From the NCBI RefSeq assembly GCF_018812025.1, contig NC_063062.1:39727496-39791495 (forward strand): a DNA stretch of 64,000 nucleotides, in the 5' to 3' direction. The notes under the pieces are model-generated. The model ran no database searches and was not told where the DNA came from. It was given only the letters and a program-made list of their open reading frames with translations. Below, piece by piece: positions 32,841-42,900 of this stretch. The position numbers were made by a program, and so were the translations under genes. The stretch's first letter is position 1. Every line of letters begins with the position of its first letter. Source of the DNA: Megalobrama amblycephala. Lineage: Eukaryota > Chordata > Actinopteri > Cypriniformes > Xenocyprididae.

Positions 32841-35204
32841 ATGAAGAGCGCGAAGACAGATAGACACTCAACCCTCACAACGGAAACACCTCCGGATAGT
32901 CCATCAAATGACTTCAATGAGACACCACAGACAAGCAGGCAGGCTGCTGCAGGGAAAAGAGAGAGGGTCAAAACAAGGCAGAGACATTCTAGAGAAATGA
33001 AAAAGCTAAAGACCAAACTCAGCAAGGCCCAAAAAGAGAACAGTAAATTAAAAAAGCAGATAAGGCGCATAAAACAGAAGACAACACAGGAGATCACACT
33101 GAGTGAATCGCCAAGAACCACCACAGAGGGAATGATGTGCAATAGAAATAACAGCTCCCCTTCAGTAAAGAAAACTCTGCTGTTCCACAATGTTCTAATT
33201 AAAGAATTCAATGAAGGAAAACAGAGTGCAGAGCCACTTCAGAGATGTTATGTAAAATCTAAGAACCTTCACTTGTCAGGCATGATTCTTAAAAAATACC
33301 GGCTGCTATACAAAATGAGGCAATTCGGTCTGACATACAAAACACTGAGGCAAAAGAAATCCAAAGTCAGAAGACCCAGTTACCTGCAAACAATCACACA
33401 AACAGTCCAAAACTTCTTTTGTAATTGTGCACGTATGACCACTGACAAACAAGACACAATTACACGAAATAAGAAAAAGCATCAAAGAATGGTCCTCTCA
33501 GACACAATGATAAACCTCCACAAAGAGTTCACCAAACAACACCCACACATTAGTCTGAGTTATTCATCTTTCTGCACTCTTCGCCCTTTCTATGTCACAG
33601 CACCCAAGCCATCTGATCGAAAGACCTGTCAGTGCCAATACCATGAAAATGCAAAGATGATGCTTGAGGTCTTGAGAGAACATGGGGTTACTCAGAGTAG
33701 CAAGCTCGATGATAGTTTTGAGCTTGTTTGTTGCTCTCCTCCAAGTGAATCATGTCTCCTGCGTGTTTGTACTCGCTGTCTTCACAAAAGCACACCTATT
33801 ACAGCACAACAAGAGCTGATCAATGTTGAGTGGCAGCAGTGGGAACGGGTAAAGGACCAAGTGGCAGGCGAATCTCACCACAACACTAAACTTGTGACGC
33901 ATACTGGCACCATAGCAGAACTCATACGGCTGTATGAAGACCTGTTGCGCAATGAGACAACAACACATGTGTGTTTGGTTAAAAATCAGTCCAGAGAGTA
34001 CAGGAAGATGATAGACAACTGTGATGAAAAGAGTGTAATCGTGCATGTTGACTTCGCAGAAGCATGGAAATGCAAATATAGCTCTGAGGTACAGTCATGC
34101 CATTTTGGTCAGAACCTCCCCCAACTCAATCTACACACTGGCATGTACTACACAAAAGATGAAAAGGCTGGGTTTTGCACTGTGTCTGAATCCAAGCGTC
34201 AGGATGCTGCTTCCATTTGGGCATACATGGATCCTGTCCTCAAAACAATAAGACACAAGTTTCCTGGTGCTCATACCATCCACTTTTGGTCTGATGGCCC
34301 AAGCAAACAATATAAAAACAAGAAGAATTTCTCTCTCTTATGTGATGTCCCTTCAAGATTTGGTTTCCAAAGAGCGACTTGGAACTTCTTTGCCACTTCA
34401 CACGGCAAGGGAGCACCAGATGGCATTGGAGGGACAGTCAAAAGAACTGCAGATTGTCTCCTTCTGCAAGGCAACAATGTTACAAGTGGGATAATATTCT
34501 ATGACATGGTGGGAAAAAGTCTTCCCAACATCCAACTCTTCTATGTCAAAGATGAAGAAATTACATGCTATGATGAGCTCATTCAACCCATGAAACCTGT
34601 GCCTGGAACACGAAAAGTTCATCAAGTTATTCCTGAGGAGAAGAAGATCTTTTGCAGATCATTGTCCTGCTTTTGCTGTGAACCGAAGATTTGTCAGTGT
34701 TTCACTCCAGCCATGTTTGATCTCAATGAGCATGAAAAGGTGATGAATTTGAAAAGGCATGCTGAGAACACAGGTGGTAGCAGTGCTTCTGCTCAACAGA
34801 AGGAAAAAGGACCTGTTGCCATGCTAATGGAAGAAATGGAGCAGGACAATGATGAAGTTCCTAAGGGAGTTTACACAAAGATAGCAGAAGATCATATTAA
34901 CAGTGGAGACTGGCTTGCTGTGATATATGACAAGAACTGGTGGTTGGCAAAAGTCATCACTATGGATACACATCACCAAGATGTTAAGGTGGAATTCTTC
35001 CATCCTAATGGTCCAAGCACTCAGTTTCATCCAAAACGAGGAGCAAAGGATGTGTGCTTCATTCCAGTCCAAAATATCCTGGTGAAGCTGACTGAACCAT
35101 CGTCTCAGAGGCGTGCAAGCAGCACTAGACATATTTTTCACCTCTCACCTGAGGTGATGGACTATATAGAGAGGGAGCACATTCAGTTTCTGATGTTTCA
35201 GTAG
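32841..35204 (+). CDS. Sola-like D-D-D transposase, 787 codons, uninterrupted
   Basis: Start at the first ATG after an in-frame TAG (32829). Residues 40-85 are a basic coiled coil (KLKTKLSKAQKENSKLKKQI). A Cys/His cluster follows at about 255-315 (TCQCQYHEN, CCSPPSESCLLRVCTRCLH), probably zinc binding. Then an RNase-H-like core with three aspartates in conserved-looking motifs: VHVDFAEAW (D404), HFWSDGPSKQYKNK (D485) and HGKGAPDGIGGTVKR (D527). After it come a second Cys cluster (CRSLSCFCCEPKICQC, ~610-625) and, at ~685-755, an SH3/Tudor-like module (GDWLAVIYDKNWWLAKV). It would cut and rejoin the element ends in the nucleus. No stop or frameshift in 2.36 kb, and an AATAAA at 35578, suggest recent activity. 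I know related proteins only as uncharacterised; Sola is inferred from the 4-bp duplication. Confidence 0.82.
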   Translation: MKSAKTDRHSTLTTETPPDSPSNDFNETPQTSRQAAAGKRERVKTRQRHSREMKKLKTKLSKAQKENSKLKKQIRRIKQKTTQEITLSESPRTTTEGMMCNRNNSSPSVKKTLLFHNVLIKEFNEGKQSAEPLQRCYVKSKNLHLSGMILKKYRLLYKMRQFGLTYKTLRQKKSKVRRPSYLQTITQTVQNFFCNCARMTTDKQDTITRNKKKHQRMVLSDTMINLHKEFTKQHPHISLSYSSFCTLRPFYVTAPKPSDRKTCQCQYHENAKMMLEVLREHGVTQSSKLDDSFELVCCSPPSESCLLRVCTRCLHKSTPITAQQELINVEWQQWERVKDQVAGESHHNTKLVTHTGTIAELIRLYEDLLRNETTTHVCLVKNQSREYRKMIDNCDEKSVIVHVDFAEAWKCKYSSEVQSCHFGQNLPQLNLHTGMYYTKDEKAGFCTVSESKRQDAASIWAYMDPVLKTIRHKFPGAHTIHFWSDGPSKQYKNKKNFSLLCDVPSRFGFQRATWNFFATSHGKGAPDGIGGTVKRTADCLLLQGNNVTSGIIFYDMVGKSLPNIQLFYVKDEEITCYDELIQPMKPVPGTRKVHQVIPEEKKIFCRSLSCFCCEPKICQCFTPAMFDLNEHEKVMNLKRHAENTGGSSASAQQKEKGPVAMLMEEMEQDNDEVPKGVYTKIAEDHINSGDWLAVIYDKNWWLAKVITMDTHHQDVKVEFFHPNGPSTQFHPKRGAKDVCFIPVQNILVKLTEPSSQRRASSTRHIFHLSPEVMDYIEREHIQFLMFQ

Positions 35205-35577
35205 TCAGCGAATACAGATAAAAGCAGCAAAGTGTATGAAACAATGAACATTTTTTTTTTTTTTTTTTTTGTTCCATCCAGTTGTTCAGTAGTTTAATAT
35301 TAATTTGATAGCAGACACACTGGATAAAACATGCATTCTGATCAAATGTGTCTGATCATTTTGGATCATTTGTTAAGATGTTATATGTTAAGATGTTTAA
35401 ATGTGAATATTAAGTTTATGGTAAAATTGAGATTAGATAAAATGTAAATGGATAGAACTAATTGTTTTATTTGTTCAAATAACTGTTAAAACTTACCATA
35501 CATACTGTTCCGAGATGCGAGAAAATAGATAATGTGTGTTCCAATGATATATAAAAAAGACTTAAATGTGAATCTTG

Positions 35578-35583
35578 AATAAA
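35578..35583 (+). terminator. Poly(A) signal of the transposase gene
   Basis: AATAAA 374 bp after the stop codon, inside the transposon. Confidence 0.6.
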
Positions 35584-35687
35584 AACTTTATAAACAATAA
35601 CATGCTCACCGTTTGTTGTGTTTGTTTTAATACAGTAATTAATTGATTCAATGTATTTGATAGTTAAATTGACAACAAATTCAAGTT

Positions 35688-36066
35688 TTCATCACCACCG
35701 TCAGATGTGTCAACTTCGTCAGATGACTATCTTGAGGATATTTCATTATGATATTTTATATTTGTTGATGAATTGTTGGTCATATGTGAAAATGTAATCT
35801 CTCTGCTAACATGACAATGTGTTTTGAAATGTTAAAAACATCTTGATTGCTGTTAAAGATAAAGTTAAAGTTACATTACACAGTCCGATTTAAGAAACAC
35901 AAACGGAAATCCTTATAATAAATATATTTATACATATTAAAAGTATTTTTTTTGTGTGTGGCCTCTGTTTGCCTTTGTAAAAAATAGTTTACTATACTTC
36001 TTATAGGTCTTGCATAATGTGAGTGGAAATTAATTTGTGTTTTTGGTGTCTGACGGTGTTGACAGT
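35688..36066. repeat. Right subterminal repeats of the Sola-like element
   Basis: CACCACCGTCAGATGTGTCAA at about 35692 and the inverted form GTCTGACGGTGTTGACAG at 36048. They mirror the left block, so the motif pairs are arranged inversely toward the two ends. Confidence 0.8.
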
Positions 36067-36924
36067 ATAAGTGTTGGCAAGGTAAAAAGCACATTTTATT
36101 AAAAAAGAAAACTTGGGAGGTTGTATCAAAGCATAGCTTAGTACATGTAAGATACATAAATGTAGTTTAATTTGTCTGAGTATACGGTTTTATTTTTTCA
36201 ATATTTCACCCTGTTTTGTCCCACTTCTCAAGAATCAGTGTGCTTTTTTTGCCAACCTGGGGAGAGCTGGAGAAACTTAACTTCAGCCATGAGTCAAAAA
36301 TTATTATGGCCTCCTTACTAAGTATTATGCAAGCCATTTCATGCCAGCCTGTCACTGGGTCTAACATTTACAGTATATTTGGGGGAAGAACCTAGCGCTA
36401 TGATTAGTCGAACTCTTCTTATTTTGCTGTTGCTTGATTTGAGTACTGCGCGTGCACAGAGGCGTCACCAGGTTTTTGCGTAGTTTAGAGTGACAAATCG
36501 TACCAGCGTACTTTGAAGTCAAAATGCCTATCCGCTACGCAAATTGCATACAGGTTGGCAGGTCTACTTATTGATAGAACGGTGGACCACTTTACCTTCT
36601 GCCTTGTCAGTCCCCTCACCTCAAAATCTACCTTCTCAAAAACGGTAGCGTTAGCTAATAATTTTCCTCCGGAGCTTTAGCTAGCTGGCTAATGTTGTGT
36701 TCTCTCCTGCTGTGTTCAATGACTCAATTCATCAAGCTGTAGCTAACGTTAGCTAAGTCTATGTCAACAGAGCTCCTGGGTAACTTAACTTAGATATACC
36801 AGAAAATATTAAAATTATTGAAACCATCACTCACCAAATTCAGTCAGGTAAATCGCCGAGGCCAGGCGTGCTTTCAGCTTCTGATGGTGGTCTGCACTGG
36901 TGAAGCAAGGCCCTTCGCGTTAAT

Positions 36925-37030
36925 ATTTCCATGCACTCGCGCTCCCTTCTGGCACGCACACCTGTTCGCAGTTCACTGAATCTCACGCGCCCTTCTGGTA
37001 TGCGCACCTGTTCACAGTTCACTGAATATG
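36925..37030. repeat. ~48-bp tandem duplication in element Y
   Basis: Two adjacent units share CGCG(CT)CCCTTCTGG, CGCACACCTGTTC and CAGTTCACTGAAT. A C9 run follows at 37033. Confidence 0.85.
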
Positions 37031-37124
37031 AACCCCCCCCCCACCCAAAAAAAAATTTTCTCATCGAATCTACGTTTCAAAACGGCGAATTTCACCGAAA
37101 GGTGAGGGATTTTCATGTATGCAG

Positions 37125-37255
37125 ATAGGTACTAAAAACATATTTAAAACAGTTCATGTGACTACAGTGGGTCTATCATAATATTATAAAGTGATGAGAA
37201 TACTTTTTGTGCACCAAAAAAACAAAACAACGACTTTATTCAAGAATATCTAGTG
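37125..37255. repeat. Element X, right part
   Basis: The fish repeat that stopped at 31376 continues here with no overlap beyond the CAGAAA/CAGATA duplication. It contains AACGACTTTATTC (an AATAAAG signal on minus). Confidence 0.6.
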
Positions 37256-37480
37256 ATGGGTGATTTCAAAACACCGTTTCACTGCCTACGAATCTTTTGT
37301 TTCGAATCAGTTGTTCAGAGCATGTTTCAAACTGCCAAAGTCACATGATTTCAGTAAACAAGGCTTCCATACATCCTAAGTGTTTCAAAATTTCAATGGT
37401 TCACCACTGGGAGGCGTGACTTTGACAGTTTGATGCACGCTCTGAAACACTGATTCGAAACAAAAGATTTGTAAAGCTCA
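37256..37480. repeat. Palindromic hAT-like MITE
   Basis: Starts TAGTGATGGG. The arms pair: GAATCTTTTGTTTCGAATCA against TGATTCGAAACAAAAGATT, and CAAACTGCCAAAGTCA against TGACTTTGACAGTTTG. Related to the MITE at 6147-6585. Confidence 0.7.
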
Positions 37481-37499
37481 AGTCTTTCTATCACATTCT

Positions 37500-37805
37500 T
37501 CAGATCACACTTGAAACCATCACCCACCTGAATTGACAGCATGTGCTGCCCAAAGAAGTTGCATTTGTAACCAGTCCCATGTGATGGGATGTGGACTCTC
37601 ATATACACACTCGTTGTGTGTGTATATGTGTAAAACCTTCAACAGGTCTCTGGCTGACTCTCCACCCAGTGGACAGAGGAAATGACTGGACAAACGAAGA
37701 ATAAATATTAGGATGCAGCATGTATTGTGCGACTCAAAAACATCTTTGGCTCCGTGAGCCACCAGACATCCTCCTCTCAGTATAGCTTAGCGTTGACTAA
37801 GCTTA
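37500..37805 (-). other. Intron-less copy of a short transcribed-looking sequence
   Basis: On minus, from about 37795: ACTGAGAGGAGGATGTCTGG, GGAGCCAAAG joined directly to ATGTTTTTGAG...TTTGTCCAG, then new sequence TCATTTCCTCTG. A frame 37762-37520 is open for 80 residues but resembles nothing I know. The neighbouring copy (37860-38140) has the same two blocks separated by a GT-AG interval. Confidence 0.6.
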
Positions 37806-37859
37806 AAACTTGACATATCAGTTTAAACAATAAACATATCAGAACAATAATAAATATAC

Positions 37860-38136
37860 ATGGATTACACAATGACATACCTGGACAAACAAAGAATAAA
37901 TATTAGGATGCAGCATGTATTGTGCGACTCAAAAACATCTGTTAGAAAATAATAACACATAAGCAATGCGAGCATACAAAGAATATTAACTTCGACAAAA
38001 CGGCACATCAGTGTAATCCCACATTGTAAATCAAGTAAAAAACACCCCAAAGAACACTTTTTGACACGAACATAAACTAATATTTTGAAATTATACTACC
38101 TTTAGCTCCGTGAGCCACCAGACATCCTCCTCTCAG
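37860..38136 (-). other. Intron-containing copy of the same sequence
   Basis: On minus: block 1 ends GGAGCTAAAG at 38100, then a 161-bp interval GTAGTATAAT...TTTTCTAACAG (38099-37939). Block 2 begins ATGTTTTTGAG (37938) and ends TTTGTCCAG, followed by GTATGTCATT. Both block 2 borders look like splice sites. Confidence 0.6.
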
Positions 38137-38140
38137 TATA

Positions 38141-38461
38141 GACCTTATTTACCAGAGAAACAAGCGCGCCGCCATCTTTATAAAATTGTCTTTGAACTTC
38201 CGTTTTGCGGTAGCTCTGTACATTTCTATGGCATCGCTGTCAAAGAATAATTAGTTGGTTAAGTGGATTTACTTGTAGAGTTAATGAAAGTTATCATGAG
38301 CATTGTTATGTTTAAAGCAGATGTCTTAACAAATGTCAGTAGGTCGGGAAGATTTTAAAACGAGCAGTTCATTCATAAATGTAATATCGCTGTGGAAATA
38401 CAAACCGGAAGTCAAAAGACAACGAGCGCAACGCTGAAAAGGGGCGGGGCTACATAAGGTC
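38141..38461. mobile_element. 321-bp MITE with visible empty site nearby
   Basis: GACCTTATTTACC at the left and GCTACATAAGGTC at the right are inverted repeats, flanked by TATA on both sides (38137-38140 and 38462-38465). The unoccupied sequence CTCAGTATAGCTTAGCG occurs at about 37777-37793 in the adjacent copy. Confidence 0.85.
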
Positions 38462-38529
38462 TATAGCTTAGCGTTAACTAAGCTAGGAGAGAATGTGCCC
38501 AAAGTTAAGATTTTCTTAAAGGGGCAGTA

Positions 38530-39015
38530 TATGGAGTCAAATTAATGCCTTAAAGTTTTGCAAAAAAATAAAGTTTTGCAAAACTAAAAAAAGAATTGAG
38601 CAATAAAAAAATGTTTTGCAAACAAAAATAAAGAATTGCAAAGGAAAAATAAAGTATTGAGCAGAAAAAAATAAGTTTTGCAAACAAAAATAATAAATTG
38701 CAAAATAAAATAAAGTAGGCTAGTGCAAAAATAAAAATATAATCAATTACAAAAATCAATGACAGCTGTAATCCTATTTTATCTTTGCCACATATTTTTC
38801 ATGCTCAAACCTACTAAATCATTTGCAACGCTCATTTTATTCTGCGTTTCAGTCAAGCGTGCGCTCACCATACCGGTTTTCCTTTGCGCTGCACTTTTCT
38901 GTGCGGTTCTCTTTATGGCACTGGTTTGACGTGGGGGTGGAGTCAAGAAACGGGGGCACGCCCCCGCGAAACACGTCATCGGCAGGAGACGCACATCGCA
39001 ACAGAACAGATCAAG
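38530..39015. repeat. Left terminal inverted repeat of the 13-kb transposon
   Basis: About 486 bp, nearly identical to the complement of 51060-51543. The outer half is A-rich with iterated TTTTGCAAA(C)AAAAATAA motifs. The inner half is GC-rich (GTGGGGGTGGAGTCAAG, CCGCGAAACACGTCATCGGC) and promoter-like. Identity ends after CAGATCAAG. Confidence 0.95.
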
Positions 39016-39907
39016 TTTTTAAGAAATCAAGCTCAGTGCCTGCTTTCTTAATTGCTCATGTATTTCAAACAATCTTATGCTTAAGGAATGATATGTATAT
39101 AGTCATATAATCTAAGGAAAGGGGAACAAAGTAAAATGCAGCATTTCCATAGATGAGCTGTTTCATTAATAAGCAGTTACTAACCTCTTCTGTGATCACC
39201 ACAAGCTGTATTTTGGTAATCATAGTTATTGACAAGCTAGCAGTAGTATTATTTTTTCGAAATATTCAACACAAACCTTAATTCCCATTGTTTATGAGGG
39301 GCCAATGGATGTGACTTGGGTTTTATTTCTTTGAATTAAAATCTTATATTAGGATTTGTATTGTAATGTTGCATCCTCCCATAATCCTAATATAATGTTT
39401 TATCTTACATGTATTTACATTATCATTTCTGTGTGTTCTAATTTTGTGCTCTTTTTTTTTGTGAACCCTTTTTCTGTTTCATGTTTTCTGTAGTTATGCA
39501 AGCTTTTTGAAGCTGAATTTCCCAAATTGAGATCACTCGCTGGAGGGTGGCTGCTTTATAAGGCACCAGGTGCATTATATTAAATACCAGAGCAGACACA
39601 AGCATGACAACACATAACTGTTTTAGTGCAAACTGTACAAAAGTGATATTAGTGGTATTATAGACACAGGGTTACAATTACACATTTTCTCTAGCCATCC
39701 CAAAGCTTTCACATGTACATACCCTGTTAGAAAAAGTAATTATTTTATAATATTGCACAGTCAGGGAAGTGATAGGGTATGTTTAAAACTCGGGGCACTG
39801 CTCGTTACTAATAATTCTTTAGCTTCCACTTTATGAGCATAAGCCTAATTGTACTGTACGGGCCCCCCTAATACTTGATGTGTTGTAATGTATATTTGAA
39901 TTGGCAG
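39016..39907. other. Upstream region or first intron of the HECT gene
   Basis: No convincing first coding exon seen. A short 5' exon near the inverted repeat, as the minus-strand gene has, may exist here. Confidence 0.4.
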
Positions 39908-42900
39908 GTGGCAGTGGAAGAAGGCGGCTCATTGTTGTCCCTCCAGACTCCGAGGGCTATACTGGCAACCTTATCAAAATGGCAACAACCACTGGAAGAA
40001 CGGCACTCTACATGGTCCCTCTTCAAGATGAGTTATGTCTCGATCCACTTCCATTCTCAGCAGAGGAGTTTGCGAAGATGCCAAAGGTGGAGTGTCGGAC
40101 ATGTAAAACAACAATGCCATTACCAGTTTTATACTTGCATGTCCAATCCTGTGGTGGCACATAATCAGCTGATGATGAGGTATGTTATTTATACAATAGA
40201 GCAACTGTCGACATTTCCATAAACTTTGGTATTAGGCAGCATATATACCCAGTTTTGTTATTTCAGATTGCTGATGCTGAGGACGATGATGATGATGAAG
40301 AACTAAAAATAGTTTCTGTGACAGCCAGTACTGTGTCCACTGCCACCCCAACTTCTAGTCCTGCACCTATCAGTCCTCTGCGACCCTGTTCTCCTACACC
40401 CACCACAAGTTATGAGGTGACATGAATCTGTAATATTAAAAGTTACCAAATACTCATATAAATATGTATTTTTTCCTTATTCACAAACATTTAACTAAGT
40501 GTTATCCTAAATAGAAGTAAAAGTACTTAGTTTAAGAGTTTTCTCTTAAAACCTATTCACAATTCTGCCGAGACCAACTTTTACCAAGGAATAGAGAGAA
40601 GTCTTTAGCTGAGAGGGTTGAACGTGTTGCTATGGATGATGTTATCACACTTACTAATGTACTAACTGTGACCACAGTGATTGGCTGACGGAGGAGGAGT
40701 CTCAGTCAGCGATTATAATCATAAAAAACAGTAAAAGGTATTATGTTTCAGATTTAGGAGCTGGTTTTAGTGCTCAAATGCTTTGTGAAATACTCTTGAA
40801 GCAGAAAATGTAGGAGTCCTAAATTTAGTACTGACACACCCATTATTTTTCAGAGTTTCTCCTAAATCTGCCAGTTAGGAGCTACTTTTAGCCCTAAGAT
40901 GTTTTGTGCACATGGCCCCATCATTTTTGCACAATATTGCTTCCATGTCAATAATTATAGAAGACTGGGATTAGCGATACATCAATTAATCAACGCAAAT
41001 TACAGAAAGCTTTTACTTGCCATGTCATATTTCATTGTTTGTTTTTTCTTGACGTTGTAGGATGAGGGACAGTGTCCCATCTGTTTAGAGATATTTACAC
41101 ACAGACAGTTGCCCATTCATGCAAGTATATGTGGCGATAGGTAATATTTTATGCTTTCTAAAAGCATTTCATTGCCAATCATTTTTTTATGGGGTCATTG
41201 AGTAACATGTTCTGTGTACTGATAACTAGAATATAACCTTTGGTTAAATTCTCAGTGCATTACAGACGTTTGGTGCGAACAGTCCTACATCTGCTACACC
41301 TGAACACCACAACCAAAGCTCAGACCTCCAATGGTAGAGTGTTTTAATCAATGCATGTAAACACATGTAAGAATATACAATTTGACTAATCTGTTTTTCT
41401 TTTCACAGTCCAGACGATATACTGAGGTTGTTGGCAAGCAGGGTAGATGCCAGCAAGGATTTCAACATCTGCGTATCTCGCACAGACTTCTTTCAAAGAG
41501 CTATGGTACAGTGGCAGCGTCAAAAGAAAGGGACCCCTGGCAACACTTTGCCTGTAACGTTTTTGGGGGAAGCAGGTGTTGATTCAGGTGTCATTCGAAA
41601 AGAATTTCTTACAAGTAAGTCAGTTTCTCTGTAAGGATTTTTGCATTCATGAAACATTTTTAAAAATAAGAAATTATTTTTATTTTTTCTTGGCTGATTT
41701 TCTGTTCTTGCTCTAACCCTTTAATTTACATTATTCCTGCCATATAATGTATCTAAAAAACACAAGATGTTAATAGCTTGTATTTTTACTTCCTGTATGG
41801 GTTACCAAAATATGTGAATTGTATAAAATACAATATCAGCAAAAACTTTCAGCCGATCTGCCTGTGTAGGACCCCTTGTCCTACCAAAAAAAATCAGCAA
41901 CCCATCTCAGTATAGCTTTTTTCTCACTATTTGCTACACTTAATTGTTAGGGTGAGTTGAGAGCATGGAGGTGGCCTTTAGGGAGACTATTAGGGAACTG
42001 AAAATATAAAAGATTGTGTGAGGAGGATGATTGTTTGGCTAGGCTGTGAGGTTCAACTGTAACACTTTCCATTATGGAAGTGGAGGAAGAGGAGAAGAGA
42101 ACCACATTTAAAACACTTTAAACTTATACAATGACAAAGTGTTATTACTCTGTGGTTGTATAAATTCAAGATTGTAACAAACTAAGTAATGAACAATCAA
42201 TAATCAACACGTGCTTTAGAGAAATGTGCAAAGAAATCATTCATAGATTTGATTGATGAGATTGAGAAACGCCTCTTTGAGCATCGAGGACACCAGAGTG
42301 GGAAGAGCCCTATCTACTCCTTAAGTGATCTGGAGAAGGGGTTTTTCAGGTGTTTTATGGTGGGTAACTTTTACCTTAACACCTTTAACCTTATTATTTA
42401 TTATTCTCAGGTTAGGTTGAGTAAGTCAAATCTGACCTAAATCATAAGCATTCAAACAATACTTACAATGTGTTCAGAAGACTTCTCTGTGGTCTGTTCG
42501 TGCTCAAGGGTTTAGTAATAAGAATATCGGTAGACAATTATTTGCAATTAATGTAGTAATAGTTTTAATTACAATTTAACAAAAGTAAAGGCAAACAAAG
42601 GTTATTAACAAAGTTATCTAAACAAAGCAAAGTTTCAATCAAAGGTGTAAAAGCTGGGTTTCTCGCGTCGAGAGACACTGCTCAATCAGTATCTGTCTGG
42701 CCAGTCTTCTCATCAGTCTTTTATACTCAAACAGTTCACTGCCGATGTTAAATTCTCTTCTGCTGTCATCAGTTGGAGAGCTGCCAAGTCTTCCACCATC
42801 CTTTTAAGGTGTTTCTGACGTAGCCTGCTTTTCCTCCTGTTAGCTCTCCTCTTGGCTCTTCTCCTCTGTGTCCGTCTCGTTTTTGTCTATAAAACATGCC

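Larger units (their letters stand above)
31518..36240 (+). mobile_element. 4.7-kb Sola-like DNA transposon
   Basis: Ends CACTGATTCTTGAGA and the complement TCTCAAGAATCAGTG are perfect 15-bp inverted repeats. After two mismatches they continue TGGGACAAAACA, giving about 30 bp. Both sides carry TGCT (31514-31517 and 36241-36244). Inside is one long transposase ORF. 4-bp duplications are characteristic of the Sola superfamily; the assignment rests on that, not on a recognised sequence match. Confidence 0.88.
31377..37124. mobile_element. Element Y: ~1-kb DNA element carrying the Sola-like transposon
   Basis: It starts CAGGCATGAAAA and ends TTTTCATGTATG, 12-bp inverted repeats with two mismatches. 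CAGAAA before and CAGATA after suggest a 6-bp duplication. The parts outside the Sola-like insert are 31377-31517 and 36241-37124. They show no transposase. Boundaries were deduced from the break in element X. Confidence 0.5.

Noticed and set aside
32777..33211. 144-codon hydrophobic minus-strand frame
   Set aside because: Antisense of the basic, A-rich start of the transposase ORF; no independent signals.
38545..38770. Phe/Leu-rich frame that could be read as a membrane protein
   Set aside because: Comes from A-rich TTTTGCAAA repeats in the terminal inverted repeat.
42470..42900. Possible separate LTR or gene inside a HECT intron
   Set aside because: No terminal repeats, duplication or coding motif could be found.
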